From IMG/VR virus record IMGVR_UViG_3300034073_002417, positions 1 to 46,518 of that record: 46,518 bases of DNA; one strand, given 5' to 3'. Of the stretch, positions 34,001 through 43,171 are shown in pieces. Every line of letters starts with the position of its first letter. The stretch's first letter is position 1. Made by a program: the position numbers and the translations under genes. The notes beneath the pieces were generated by a model. The model saw nothing but the letters and a program-made list of their open reading frames with translations. It was not told the origin of the DNA and made no database searches. The DNA comes from a virus.

Positions 34001-36307
34001 TCAAATTTTACAAGACTCACAGTCTTCTTCATTTCCTAATTCAAGAATTTGATTAATTAAAGAATCCACCTTATCTAATTTATCTTCGGTGATTTCGTCA
34101 GTTTTAATATCATAAGTGTTTTGATAATAACTTGTTTTCCAACCATACTTATATGTGGTTAAAAGATCTTGTGCCATTATGCTAACAGGAACTTCATTAT
34201 TGGCATAATTCTCCGGATTATAGGACCAGTTTCCAGAAATCGCTTGATCGAAGAATTTTTGCATAACAGCAACAATATTGATATAACCAGTATTGCTAGG
34301 CATATCCCAAAGAAGCGTATAATTGTTCTTAAGTGTTTGATATTGTGGAACAATTTGCTTAAGTGGTCCTTTCTTCGACTTTTTAATGGACAAGTAACCG
34401 CGAGGTGGTTCGATTCCGTTGGTTGCGTTTGACACAACGGAACTGCTCTCCGATGGCATCTGTGCGGACAGTGTTGAGTGCCTGAGACCGTGCTCCAGGA
34501 TGGATGCTCTAAGTGATTCCCAATCATGCTCTAATGGAATGGAAGAAATTTCATCTACGTCTCTTTTATATGTATCAATTGGTAAAATACCATCAGCATA
34601 TTTGGTACGTCCAAAGTGTTCACAGTGCCCTTTCTCTTTAGCAAGTTGATTAGATGCTTTTAGAAGATAATATTGAAATGCTTCAGAAAGTCCATGAACA
34701 GCATCCCATGCCTCCTGAGAATCATACTTGAATCCAAGTTTAGCAAGGTAATGAGCAAGGCCAATATAACCAATTCCAAGAGAACGACGACGCTTAGTGA
34801 AGTTCTCTGCTGCTTTTACTGGATAATGCTGATAATCAATAATTTCATCTAGAGCACGAACTGAAAGATCACAAAGTTCTTCTAGTTCTTCATCAGATTT
34901 CACTTTACCGACATTGACCGCAGAAAGAATACAAGTTGCAATTTCTGCATAATTATCATCATCAATATGTTGAATTGGAGTTGTTGGTTCAGTAATTTCC
35001 TGACAAAGATTACTCATAGTAATTTGATCCTTATAAGAACTATGAGAATTGCAATGGTCAATGTTCATAATGTAAACACGACCAGTTTCGGCACGTTCTT
35101 TTAGAAGGTCAAGAATAAGTTCTTGTGCCTTAACAGTTTTCTTTTTAATTGATGGATCATTTTCATATTTGATATAGAGATCATCAAATTCAGGAAGACC
35201 AAAGACTTCATAAAGTCCAGGAACATCATTTGGAGAAAATAGTGTAATATTTCCGTCCTCAATAAACCTTTGATAGAAGATTTTGCTTAATTGAATAGAA
35301 TAATCCAATTTACGAACACGATTATCTTCTGTTCCTTTATTATTTTTTAGAACAAGAATGTCCTCTATTTCTTGATGCCAGATTGGAAAATGGACAGTAG
35401 CTGATCCACCACGGATTCCATTTTGTGTGCAGCATCGTACAGTTGATTCAAACTTTTTAAGGAAAGGAACAACGCCAGTGTGCTGAACTTCTCCACCTCT
35501 GATTTTAGAGTTGATTCCACGGATTCGACCCGCATTAATACCAATACCAGCCCTTTGTGCGACATACCTGCCAATAGCCATATCGCTACTAAAGATACTA
35601 TCGAGGGTGTCATCAACATCAACCAGAACACAAGATGCAAATTGACGAAGGGGTGTTCTAACTCCCGCCATGATTGGTGTTGGGATGTTGATTTTGTGTT
35701 TGGAGATTGCATCGTAATATCTCTTAATATAAGATAGACGAGTTTCTTTAGGATATTCTGCAAAAACAGTCAGAGCAATCATTATATACATGAATTGTGG
35801 AGTTTCATACACCCCACCACTACTTCTATCTTGAACTAGATATTTATCAACTACTTGACGAAGACCTGCATAAGTAAACAGATAATCTCGATCATGATCA
35901 ATATAAGAATTGATCTTTTGAATTTCTTCTCTGGAGTATTTGCTGTAAATATCGCTATCATAAACTTGAACATTTACACAATTGTAAATGTGCTCCTCAA
36001 GATTAGGCATCTCTTTCATTCGTCCATAAATTTGCTTACGAACAGAAAAGAGAAGAAGTCTAGCAGCAACATATTGATAATTTGGGTGATCCAAATCGAT
36101 CAGATCACTTGCACTACGAATAAGAATTTCTTGAATTTCTTTTGTAGTAATCCCATCATAAAATTGAATGCCAGAGGTCATTTCAACTTGACTCGCAGAG
36201 ACCCCTGCAAGACCTTTACATGCCTCTTCAACCATAAGATGCATCTTATCAAGATCTAGTGGTTCAACTGTTCCATTGCGTTTTTTGACTTTAATTCCGT
36301 TGCTCAT
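34001..36307 (-). CDS. nrdA: Ribonucleotide reductase class Ia, alpha subunit
   Basis: 768 residues from the ATG at 36307. A frame from 36355 would overlap the primase by 52 bases without homologous sequence; ATGA coupling at 36304-36307 supports the shorter form. Catalytic residues: QFASCVLVDVDDT (first redox Cys), SNLCQEITEPT (radical Cys and Glu), ATCILSAVN (second redox Cys) and TSYYQNTYD (radical-transfer Tyr pair). The C-terminal ESCKI tail with C-x2-C reduces the active site. The N-terminal ATP cone region is MSNGIKVKKRNGTVEPLDLD. Pairs with nrdB downstream. Confidence 0.97.
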   Translation of the reverse strand: MSNGIKVKKRNGTVEPLDLDKMHLMVEEACKGLAGVSASQVEMTSGIQFYDGITTKEIQEILIRSASDLIDLDHPNYQYVAARLLLFSVRKQIYGRMKEMPNLEEHIYNCVNVQVYDSDIYSKYSREEIQKINSYIDHDRDYLFTYAGLRQVVDKYLVQDRSSGGVYETPQFMYIMIALTVFAEYPKETRLSYIKRYYDAISKHKINIPTPIMAGVRTPLRQFASCVLVDVDDTLDSIFSSDMAIGRYVAQRAGIGINAGRIRGINSKIRGGEVQHTGVVPFLKKFESTVRCCTQNGIRGGSATVHFPIWHQEIEDILVLKNNKGTEDNRVRKLDYSIQLSKIFYQRFIEDGNITLFSPNDVPGLYEVFGLPEFDDLYIKYENDPSIKKKTVKAQELILDLLKERAETGRVYIMNIDHCNSHSSYKDQITMSNLCQEITEPTTPIQHIDDDNYAEIATCILSAVNVGKVKSDEELEELCDLSVRALDEIIDYQHYPVKAAENFTKRRRSLGIGYIGLAHYLAKLGFKYDSQEAWDAVHGLSEAFQYYLLKASNQLAKEKGHCEHFGRTKYADGILPIDTYKRDVDEISSIPLEHDWESLRASILEHGLRHSTLSAQMPSESSSVVSNATNGIEPPRGYLSIKKSKKGPLKQIVPQYQTLKNNYTLLWDMPSNTGYINIVAVMQKFFDQAISGNWSYNPENYANNEVPVSIMAQDLLTTYKYGWKTSYYQNTYDIKTDEITEDKLDKVDSLINQILELGNEEDCESCKI

Positions 36308-37278
36308 ATTTTCTTCCAAGAGGTAAATTTTAGTTTTGCTTCTAGTCCAGAACAAGTATTTGATTCTACCATAGATTGAACGTCAAGTCCAGACAAAATC
36401 ATGTCATTAATGTCCTTTTCTTGTATTGAAGAAGGCCATATTACAATAGAATCCCCCTGCTCTATTTTTTTACTCATTCTAGAGTGTATTTCTTTATTTC
36501 TTGGTTCATTGTCATAGACATATACCGGGTGAGAAATATTTAGAGGTTTTAAATCAAGGTCAGATCCACACATAGCAATAGAGTTTTTTATGAAAAAAGA
36601 ATCAAAAGGACCCTCTAAAACATAAACTGGAGTGCTCTTATCTATTGTATCATATCCATAAACTTTTGGAGAGTCTTCATTGAGCATAATAGTAATATAC
36701 TTAATTTTACTATTACCCAATGATCTTCCTTGAAACCCTATCAATTTTTTATCATAATACAATGGAATCACAATTCTAGATTCTTCATATTTTAAAGAAT
36801 CATTATCGAATGTTTTTATTTTAGTATTAGTCCACTCTTTAAATTTTTCTGCGTAATAAAACTTATCAGGATCTAATTTTCTGGACTCCAAATACTTTTT
36901 TGCTGTTTGGTTTTCTGATGCTTTTGGAAGGTTTATTGATTCATTAAACCTTGGTGGAGAAAATTCAACTTTTGGTTCTTCTACAACAAAATTCTTTCCA
37001 GTAAAACCTTCCTTAAACTTCTCCATCGAATATTCGTGATGAAGAGTTGGGTCGATTTTCTTTAAGAAGTTATTGAAAGACAGACTAGCACCACAGTTAT
37101 GACACTTAAAATTAGTGTTATTTTTTACTGCGTAAAAATAACCCCTGGTCTTATTCTTGTTTTTTTGTGAATCTCCACAAATAGGACAACGAAAATTGTA
37201 GAGATTCGATTTTACCTTTTTGAATTTTTGAAGACGAGAAGATACCAATCCAATATACTTGGAGTCAATCAAATCCAT
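36304..37278 (-). CDS. 61: DNA primase, T4 gp61-like
   Basis: 324 residues. N-terminal zinc ribbon with C31-x2-C34 and C59-x2-C62 (FRCPICGDSQ...FKCHNCGASL), followed by a TOPRIM-type catalytic part (TPVYVLEGPFDSFFIKNSIA, with HPVYVYDNEPRNKEIH). Makes RNA primers for lagging-strand synthesis with the gp41 helicase encoded at 44249. It overlaps nrdA by four bases. Length is close to T4 gp61. Confidence 0.93.
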   Translation of the reverse strand: MDLIDSKYIGLVSSRLQKFKKVKSNLYNFRCPICGDSQKNKNKTRGYFYAVKNNTNFKCHNCGASLSFNNFLKKIDPTLHHEYSMEKFKEGFTGKNFVVEEPKVEFSPPRFNESINLPKASENQTAKKYLESRKLDPDKFYYAEKFKEWTNTKIKTFDNDSLKYEESRIVIPLYYDKKLIGFQGRSLGNSKIKYITIMLNEDSPKVYGYDTIDKSTPVYVLEGPFDSFFIKNSIAMCGSDLDLKPLNISHPVYVYDNEPRNKEIHSRMSKKIEQGDSIVIWPSSIQEKDINDMILSGLDVQSMVESNTCSGLEAKLKFTSWKKI

Positions 37279-37291
37279 TATAAATTAGATA

Positions 37292-37723
37292 TTATTTTGC
37301 TCTCTCAATTCTAGCAGGGTCTTCGGAAGGTGTCAAGACATCTACAACTACTGAAGACTGAGAAAATATAAAGGATATAATAATAACTGCTCCAACAAGA
37401 ATCCAACGAAACTTTACAAATTCTTCTATCTTCATTTCTAACTTTTCAATTCTAGAATAAACTCTTTCGTGGTCTTTCTTATTTTCATCTTTCATTTCAT
37501 CAATCTCTTTCATAAAGACCTGATCGTTTTTAAGAGTTTGCTCTATTCTTTCGTCGTGCTTAGTAAGAATATTAGCAATCGTGCTATTTGCTTCAGATAT
37601 TTTATCTACTGCTGCCTCCAATTTATCAAGCATCTGTCTAGATAAATCTTCGTAAATATTGAACTTTGTTTCTAAAACATCCAACTTTGCCAAGTCAGAC
37701 CTTCTAACTGAAAATGGTGACAT
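37292..37723 (-). CDS. Coiled-coil protein with C-terminal membrane segment
   Basis: 143 residues. Long heptad-patterned helix (about 10-100; e.g. LETKFNIYEDLSRQMLDKLE, HERVYSRIEKLEMKIEEFVK), then one transmembrane helix (FRWILVGAVIIISFIFSQSS, about 103-122) and a short polar tail. The layout resembles phage XhlA-type or spanin-like membrane proteins. It sits before primase and after virion-type genes, with a late-type promoter motif at 37773-37780. A lysis or envelope role is possible but unproven. Confidence 0.7.
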   Translation of the reverse strand: MSPFSVRRSDLAKLDVLETKFNIYEDLSRQMLDKLEAAVDKISEANSTIANILTKHDERIEQTLKNDQVFMKEIDEMKDENKKDHERVYSRIEKLEMKIEEFVKFRWILVGAVIIISFIFSQSSVVVDVLTPSEDPARIERAK

Positions 37724-37771
37724 TTTTTAACTTACAGAGGAAAAGTCACACAATTCATCTATTTGTTATTA

Positions 37772-37996
37772 TTATTTATTCCTTATAGATTTTACCCATC
37801 TTCTGAGTTTAGAATCTATTGTTCGTAAATCAACTTCATTATTTTTTCTTTTTCTCATACCTAAAATAGGATCAAATCCAGCAGTTGGTCCTTTTGGATT
37901 AGAATAACCACTAAACCCACCATTTCCAGATGACATAGTTGGACCTTCTTCTTTTAAATTTCTAAAATAGTTAATTATTTTATCAATCTTTTTCAT
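37772..37996 (-). CDS. Small Gly/Pro-containing phage protein
   Basis: 74 residues. Basic start (MKKIDKIINYFRNLKEEGPT), then MSSGNGGFSGYSNPKGPTAG, then FDPILGMRKRKNNEVDLRTI and a basic end. The 'GPTAGFDPILG' stretch is familiar from cyanophage small proteins of unknown role. It overlaps the upstream gene by 14 bases. An internal ATG at residue 21 could be the true start. Function unknown. Confidence 0.65.
   Translation of the reverse strand: MKKIDKIINYFRNLKEEGPTMSSGNGGFSGYSNPKGPTAGFDPILGMRKRKNNEVDLRTIDSKLRRWVKSIRNK
37773..37780 (-). promoter_or_regulatory. Possible late promoter (AATAAATA)
   Basis: Minus-strand GGAATAAATAAT overlapping the stop of the 74-residue gene, about 50 bases before the coiled-coil membrane protein gene. 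Confidence 0.45.
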
Positions 37997-38375
37997 TTTT
38001 ATTAAAAATTTTTTGAAGTTGAGTTAAGCAATTTAAATCAACAGAAATATCATGTATGTATGTTTTTGGATGTTGAGGTAATCGGTTTAAAAATAAAATA
38101 AATGTTTTAACCTGAGACCACATATCCCTATCAATTTTAAAGAAAAGCATGGGAGTAGTTGCTTCTCCAAATATATTATAAAGAACAATAAAATGATTAA
38201 TTAACAGGTGAGTTTTTAATTCACCTGTTTTTTTGTATCTTTTTAAAAGTCTTTTAATATATTTAAAATGATTTAAATCCTTTTGAAAGTCTTCTTTAGT
38301 GACCGCCTGAGGATTTTCATAATTTTTTATTGCAAATAGGAGGAAATTGTCCTCATTCAGTTCATTAAAGATCAT
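37983..38375 (-). CDS. Conserved-type hypothetical protein
   Basis: 130 residues, mostly helical, mixed charge: MIFNELNEDNFLLFAIKNYE, DFQKDLNHFKYIKRLLKRYK, LLINHFIVLYNIFGEATTPM, ending FNKNEKD. No signal or membrane segment. It resembles a family of roughly 130-residue cyanophage proteins of unknown function. It is seven bases from the Ig-like gene and overlaps the 74-residue gene, so it is in a late operon from 39239. Function unknown. Confidence 0.7.
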   Translation of the reverse strand: MIFNELNEDNFLLFAIKNYENPQAVTKEDFQKDLNHFKYIKRLLKRYKKTGELKTHLLINHFIVLYNIFGEATTPMLFFKIDRDMWSQVKTFILFLNRLPQHPKTYIHDISVDLNCLTQLQKIFNKNEKD

Positions 38376-38381
38376 ATGTTA

Positions 38382-39203
38382 TCAAGAAACTGTCATTGTT
38401 GCTATTCCAGAAGTTACTGATGTATTTCCAGATGTTACTATTACTTGATACTCATATCCATCCTTGGTTGCATCAGGATTTTCAATATTTACACTAGTGC
38501 CAGTTTCTCCAGCAAGATCTGCGAATCCACCACCATCATCTTCTTGCCACTGATAAGACAGAGGTGCATAAGAAGGTGTTGCAGAAGCAGTTACACTAAA
38601 TGTTGCAGTAGTTCCTACTCCAACACTAACTGATGTTGGTTGTGAAGTAATTGTAATGATTGCATCAGCAAGAATTGTATCATCAGCAGCATCTCCAGCA
38701 GTTGTATAACTTGCAGGAGTTCCTGAAGTAATCTCTGACATAGCGACAAGAGTTTCAGTCTTAACTCTTAAAGTACCATGCATATCAACATAAGTGTGTA
38801 TTCCTACCCATCCTCCATGTATTCCACCATATTGAGTAGAAACTCCTAATGCTGAAATTTCATACTTATCAACACCATACACTTCATGTTTAGGATTTGC
38901 TGAATATGAGTATGAAGAGTCACCTAATGTAAATACTGGTTTTTCTGAAATTGAGTAAGCAACTCCAGAAATAACTTTTCCACTTAAATATTGCGTAGAT
39001 GCAATAGAAATAAATGTGTCAGAAGTAATTCCAGATATTACTGCAGAACCAAAAGTTCCACCAGCACCAATACTAATTACATCCCCAGCAGATATTCCAA
39101 AAGCAGTGAATGATGTTGCAGTTCCTGTAATTGTTTTTGCAGCATAATCTACTGTTATAGTTCCGACAGAGTAAAGACTATCTGCAGTTCCCCAGAGTGC
39201 CAT
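38382..39203 (-). CDS. Virion protein with C-terminal Ig-like domain
   Basis: 273 residues. The N-terminal 100 residues are beta-rich (ITVDYAAKTITGTATSFTAF, AGDVISIGAGGTFGSAVISG). The C-terminal 90 or so look like an Ig fold (ITSQPTSVSVGVGTTATFSV, YAPLSYQWQEDDGGG, then YEYQVIVTSGNTSVTSGIAT). The canonical Ig Cys pair is missing, as usual for phage Ig domains; the core Trp (YQWQ) is present. Such domains often decorate capsids or tails and bind surface carbohydrates. A late promoter precedes it. Confidence 0.8.
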   Translation of the reverse strand: MALWGTADSLYSVGTITVDYAAKTITGTATSFTAFGISAGDVISIGAGGTFGSAVISGITSDTFISIASTQYLSGKVISGVAYSISEKPVFTLGDSSYSYSANPKHEVYGVDKYEISALGVSTQYGGIHGGWVGIHTYVDMHGTLRVKTETLVAMSEITSGTPASYTTAGDAADDTILADAIITITSQPTSVSVGVGTTATFSVTASATPSYAPLSYQWQEDDGGGFADLAGETGTSVNIENPDATKDGYEYQVIVTSGNTSVTSGIATMTVS

Positions 39204-39238
39204 TCTTTTTACCTTTACTAAAATTTTTTTCTTACAAG

Positions 39239-39246
39239 TATTTATA
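39239..39246 (-). promoter_or_regulatory. Late promoter TATAAATA fused to a terminator
   Basis: Perfect TATAAATA continuous with the T-run of the terminator at 39244-39272, 36 bases before the Ig-like gene. Confidence 0.75.
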
Positions 39247-39272
39247 AAAAATGGGGAGTTTAATATCTCCCC
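39244..39272 (-). terminator. Intrinsic terminator after the 61-residue gene
   Basis: Minus-strand GGGGAG, 8-base loop, CTCCCC, then ATTTTTTA. Closes the unit of the small membrane protein. Confidence 0.8.
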
Positions 39273-39297
39273 TGATTATTATATTTTTATTTTATTT

Positions 39298-39483
39298 TCA
39301 TGGAGTTGGATCTTGTCCACCTTTTTTCTTAGCAAATTCTTTTACTTGTAAAAGAACAAAAGAAACAATACCGTTTGATTTAAATGCTGGGATAGCACCA
39401 AGAAGTTCGGAAACAACAAGTAGAAGAGTTGCTACTGCTGCTTCGTTAGCAATAATCCAAGCCCAGAGTGCTGCTACTGACAT
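39298..39483 (-). CDS. Small membrane protein
   Basis: 61 residues. MSVAALWAWIIANEAAVATLLLVVSELLGAIPAF-type sequence gives a long hydrophobic stretch (about 3-32), followed by a second moderately hydrophobic helix (GIVSFVLLQVKEFAKKKGGQ). One or two membrane passes and a basic tail fit a holin-like layout, but many phage membrane proteins look like this. It has the best Shine-Dalgarno sequence seen here (AGGAGGT, 9 bases before ATG) and a CTAAATA late motif, so strong late expression is expected. Confidence 0.7.
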   Translation of the reverse strand: MSVAALWAWIIANEAAVATLLLVVSELLGAIPAFKSNGIVSFVLLQVKEFAKKKGGQDPTP

Positions 39484-39514
39484 GGGTTTACCTCCTAATA
39501 AGGTAGTATATAAT

Positions 39515-39521
39515 TATTTAG
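39515..39521 (-). promoter_or_regulatory. Late promoter (CTAAATA)
   Basis: TCTAAATAATTATATAC on the minus strand, 31 bases before the small membrane protein. Confidence 0.55.
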
Positions 39522-39534
39522 ATTAATCGATTAT

Positions 39535-41811
39535 TTAATCTTCACTTAAGGAAAATTCTTCACCCATACGTGCTTGCTTTCTTCTCTTCTGTTTTTCCTG
39601 AGGAGAAGATGCTTTACTTACTGCTTGAGGGTTTCTTATTCCTCCTCCACCACTACCAAATCTCTTTGGTCTTCCATCATCTCTTGTCAGATAAGTTTTA
39701 ATTTTTGGAGTTGAAGAACCTCTATTTTTAGTTTTGTCTTTTCCTCCTTCTTTATTAAATCTTTCAGGTGCTTGCAAGTTCTTTGCATGATCATCACTGA
39801 ATTTTATTTGCTTTGGTTTCTTTGTTTTAATAAGATGCTTAATTACTTTCATCTTCTTATCATCAGTTCCCTTTCCAGGAACGTCACCAGTAAAGTGAAC
39901 TCCCTTAAGATTCTTAAATCCAGTGCTCTTGATATGCTTTACAACTTCACGAGGTTTATCCATTTTACCTCTAGCAGTAAGACCAGATGCTTCACCTCCT
40001 CTATGAAGATTTCTAACGTGCTTGTTGCCTTTTAAAGTCTTTTTAAAGACCTTGCTGCTTGCAAATTGTCCAAAGTCATATTTTTCATCATCTTTCTTTT
40101 TATCGGTATTAAACTGTTGAGGATTTAATGATCTTACAGTTTTACCACCTTTTTTAACTTCAATTTCTGCTTCAACACCTTTTTTCTTGGGTTTCATAGC
40201 ATTAGCATCTAGGTCAACTAAATGCATGGTCTTAGATCTTCCTTTCTTTTTTCCAGCACTTTTTGCTCTTTTTTCAGTTCTTGATAACTTTGCTTCATCA
40301 ATAACTTCTTCCATTGCCATTTTTCTAATCTTGGCAAAGTAGATTTGAGTTCCTTTTTCTTTACCATATTGATTTATCATATTCTGCTTCATTTCAGAAT
40401 CATCATACTTTGTTTTTAGTTTTTCTTCCTTTGCCTTATCAGAAGCAGTCATTTCACGTTCTGCTAATTCATATTCTTCTTTTTGCTGTTTTTTCTGCTG
40501 TGCTATTTTTGTTAATAGTTTAGTTCTTTTTAAATCTAAAGTCGAAAGTTCTCTTTTAGCACTTGCAACTTGAGGATTAGTATTTGAGTCCATATCTAAA
40601 TCCTCATTTCTCAATGATGCTAGAACTTCATCTGCTTGTCTACGAAGTTCTTGTCCTCTTCTTGCCTTTGATGCCTTTGAAGTAACTGATGTTGTTCTAC
40701 GAGTTGCTTTTGGTCTTTTCTTGGCAGAAGGTGCAGGTTCTGCTGGAGTTGATTCTGGTTTTTTAGAAGTTGTTGGGGAACCAGCAACTTCAACTTTTTT
40801 ACCTCCACCTATTCCACTGCGAAGAGAAGGTTCTCTTGTTCCAACTTTTGAATGAACTTTACTTGGTTTTTCGGTTTGCCCTGCTTCCATTTTACGAGCA
40901 ACATCTCTTGCTCCTCTTGAAAGTGATCTTGCACCTCTTGCAATAACCCCCTTAATTCCCCTCTTAAGTTTTGATCCTATTCTTGAAATAATTCCAGGAG
41001 CAGAACCTGAAGATTTTTGTTGATCAGAAGAAGATCCACCCTTTCCTCTTTCATAACCAGAAGCAACCTCCCTACCTACTGCCTTTGCTCCTCTTACTGC
41101 AAGACCAGCAGCATACCCAGCACCACGGGCAAGTTTTTTCCCAACAGATTTAACTGCAGATTTTACTTTCTGCAATTTGTCACTTTTGATTTTTGTATCA
41201 TGTCCATAAGTGACTTTTGCTTCATTTAAAATATCAATATTAACATCAATGTTTTCGATGATAATATCAACTACTTCACTAATATCATAATATTCATCAA
41301 GACAATCCAGAAGCACTTCTTCTATCGAATTTTCAATTAGATTATCTGTCAAAAATGAAATTTCATGACCATTTAATTCAGAAAATATATCATTAATCTC
41401 ATCAAACTCATTTACTTCAACTATTACTCCTCCAGTTTCACCAAATTCTTCTCCAATTTGAATACCAGATCCAATAGCACTTGTTTTAATTTTATTCTTT
41501 ACTTTACCTTCTTTAAATTTTTTAGTCTCATCTTTATCATCAGATGCTTCTAAAAGATCTTGTCTCCAATTAGAAAATCCCTCTTTTATTTTTTTCTTCT
41601 TTTTGAACTTTCCTGAAACTTCTCCTGGTTCATATCCAATACCATCACCATCATCATCCCACCACTTTTTAACTTCTTTTGCTTCTTTTACTTTCTTCTT
41701 TTTAAACTTTCCTGAAACTTCTCCTGGTTCATATCCAATACCATCACCATCATCATCCCACCAAGGATTTTGCTTACTCTTTTTCTTTCCTTCTAATATA
41801 GAATTTGACAT
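39535..41811 (-). CDS. Large basic low-complexity phage protein with duplicated DDDGDG motif
   Basis: 758 residues. Residues 16-75 contain two near-identical copies of WWDDDGDGIGYEPGEVSGKF, an EF-hand-like Ca-binding loop pattern (DxDGDG). An acidic part follows (about 120-200), then a long Lys/Arg/Ser/Ala-rich region (about 205-400) and a charged helical region. The C-terminus is basic (QEKQKRRKQARMGEEFSLSE). Rich in disorder, with no enzymatic motif. Its late promoter lies inside the preceding gene. Internal capsid or DNA-binding protein is a guess. Similar proteins occur in other cyanomyoviruses. Confidence 0.75.
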   Translation of the reverse strand: MSNSILEGKKKSKQNPWWDDDGDGIGYEPGEVSGKFKKKKVKEAKEVKKWWDDDGDGIGYEPGEVSGKFKKKKKIKEGFSNWRQDLLEASDDKDETKKFKEGKVKNKIKTSAIGSGIQIGEEFGETGGVIVEVNEFDEINDIFSELNGHEISFLTDNLIENSIEEVLLDCLDEYYDISEVVDIIIENIDVNIDILNEAKVTYGHDTKIKSDKLQKVKSAVKSVGKKLARGAGYAAGLAVRGAKAVGREVASGYERGKGGSSSDQQKSSGSAPGIISRIGSKLKRGIKGVIARGARSLSRGARDVARKMEAGQTEKPSKVHSKVGTREPSLRSGIGGGKKVEVAGSPTTSKKPESTPAEPAPSAKKRPKATRRTTSVTSKASKARRGQELRRQADEVLASLRNEDLDMDSNTNPQVASAKRELSTLDLKRTKLLTKIAQQKKQQKEEYELAEREMTASDKAKEEKLKTKYDDSEMKQNMINQYGKEKGTQIYFAKIRKMAMEEVIDEAKLSRTEKRAKSAGKKKGRSKTMHLVDLDANAMKPKKKGVEAEIEVKKGGKTVRSLNPQQFNTDKKKDDEKYDFGQFASSKVFKKTLKGNKHVRNLHRGGEASGLTARGKMDKPREVVKHIKSTGFKNLKGVHFTGDVPGKGTDDKKMKVIKHLIKTKKPKQIKFSDDHAKNLQAPERFNKEGGKDKTKNRGSSTPKIKTYLTRDDGRPKRFGSGGGGIRNPQAVSKASSPQEKQKRRKQARMGEEFSLSED

Positions 41812-41815
41812 TTTA

Positions 41816-43087
41816 TTACTTAGGAGTTTTCTTATACTTATTTATAAAATTAGTAATTTTTTTAGCATGAGACATTTTCATAGTATATTTTCTATATGGA
41901 TCTGTTCCAACTAATCTTTGATCAGAAGGAACACCAGATACATCAGTAAATCTTTTTGCTTCTTCTCTTAGTTTTTTAAAGGTCACTTTTCTAACAGTAT
42001 CTTTAACTTCCATTACATCTTTTATCCAAGACTTAAACATTACATCATCTTCAGTGACACAAATTAAATAATTAGTTCCCCTACGAATAACCTTACCAAC
42101 AAGACCTGTATTAAGATTTTCTATAATATCATTAATTTTAAAAATTTTATTTTGGATATAATTTTCTCTTAAATTTTTATAGTCAAGATCTGGAGCAATT
42201 TCCCAAAGATTATAATTTTCTTTTGTTGTTTGAGAAAGTCCCATAGACTTCCTCAAATCATTGAATAATCTTTTAGCATCAGGTTCCTTAATAGTTTTAG
42301 GCATTCCCTTTTTGAAATCTCTAAAATTATCATCTGCAGCAGTTTTTCTTAACATTCCAGATGAAACTCCCGAAGTAGTTTTTTCAGAATCAAAGGTTCC
42401 TGTGGGAATTACATTTATACTATCAAATTGATAAAATTGTCCGTTATGTTTATTTGCTAAACTTTGTATTTCAGATAATCTATCAGATCCAACTACAATA
42501 TTAATATTTGTATACCCATCCTCATTCGCAGCAATTAGAACATCAAAAACAGTTTTTATTTCTGGATTATTAACAATAATCTCAGAAATTTCTGGGAACA
42601 TTTTCATTAAGTAATTTATTTTTTTATCTGGATTTAATGGATTCTTTTTAGAATCTTCTGCTCTTGATGGATATATTCTAACTTCACCTCCCATAGATGC
42701 TCTATCTGCTGCAGAAAATAATTGCTTATGATCTTTTGTTGGAGGATTAAATCTAGCTAAAACAACAGTTAAATATTCCCCATCTGCTGGCATTTCTTTT
42801 TGATTACCATCTGCTCTTTTAGCAGCAACTGGTTTCTTTTGTTGAGAAGGTTGTTGTGTTCTACCTACTGCTGGAGGAGGATTTCCTTGTTTTGGAGGAA
42901 CATCTCTTTCTCCAACTCTTTGACCTTTATTAAAATATTTAAGCATCCCATTTACAGTTTTAGCCACAAACTCTCCCTGAGCATTATACCAATCTCCATG
43001 CCCATTTCCAACTAAACCAGCTCTTTTAGCCTGTTCAGATGCTCTGGTTTCTTTTGCTTCTATTATAAAGTGGGAAAATTTCTTCAT
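41816..43087 (-). CDS. Cytidylyltransferase-like (nucleotidyltransferase-fold) phage protein
   Basis: 423 residues. After MKKFSHFIIEAKETRASEQA and a Pro/Gln/Lys-rich linker (about 60-95), residues about 103-275 look like a HIGH-type nucleotidyltransferase domain: LTVVLARFNPPTKDHKQLFS (TKDH replacing (T/H)xGH), IYPSRAEDSKKN, NIVVGSDRLSEIQ, then TTSGVSSGMLRKTA (an IS-S-x-x-(I/L)R-like motif). The C-terminal third has KVIRRGTNYLICVTEDDVMF, a small beta domain. Substrate unknown; annotated similarly in other cyanophages. Late promoter upstream (43105-43112). Confidence 0.7.
   Translation of the reverse strand: MKKFSHFIIEAKETRASEQAKRAGLVGNGHGDWYNAQGEFVAKTVNGMLKYFNKGQRVGERDVPPKQGNPPPAVGRTQQPSQQKKPVAAKRADGNQKEMPADGEYLTVVLARFNPPTKDHKQLFSAADRASMGGEVRIYPSRAEDSKKNPLNPDKKINYLMKMFPEISEIIVNNPEIKTVFDVLIAANEDGYTNINIVVGSDRLSEIQSLANKHNGQFYQFDSINVIPTGTFDSEKTTSGVSSGMLRKTAADDNFRDFKKGMPKTIKEPDAKRLFNDLRKSMGLSQTTKENYNLWEIAPDLDYKNLRENYIQNKIFKINDIIENLNTGLVGKVIRRGTNYLICVTEDDVMFKSWIKDVMEVKDTVRKVTFKKLREEAKRFTDVSGVPSDQRLVGTDPYRKYTMKMSHAKKITNFINKYKKTPK
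41839..41846 (-). promoter_or_regulatory. Late promoter TATAAATA inside coding sequence
   Basis: Perfect TATAAATA in the last codons of the nucleotidyltransferase-like gene, 27 bases before the ATG of the 758-residue protein. Confidence 0.7.
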
Positions 43088-43104
43088 CTTATAGTGTTTA
43101 TATG

Positions 43105-43112
43105 TATTTATT
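43105..43112 (-). promoter_or_regulatory. Late promoter (AATAAATA)
   Basis: TAATAAATACAT on the minus strand, 17 bases before the ATG at 43087 and sh downstream of a strong terminator. Confidence 0.55.
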
Positions 43113-43131
43113 ATTAATATTGATTTATCAT

Positions 43132-43171
43132 AAAAAATATCCTCTTTCTTTTTAATTAGAAAGAGGATATT
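43132..43171 (-). terminator. Strong intrinsic terminator after gene 43194-43790
   Basis: A 14-bp perfect stem (AATATCCTCTTTCT / AGAAAGAGGATATT, 8-base loop) with a T-run on the minus strand. Confidence 0.92.

Noticed and set aside
36308-36355. N-terminal extension of NrdA
   Set aside because: It overlaps the primase gene, and the ATGA junction at 36304-36307 matches the coupling style used throughout.
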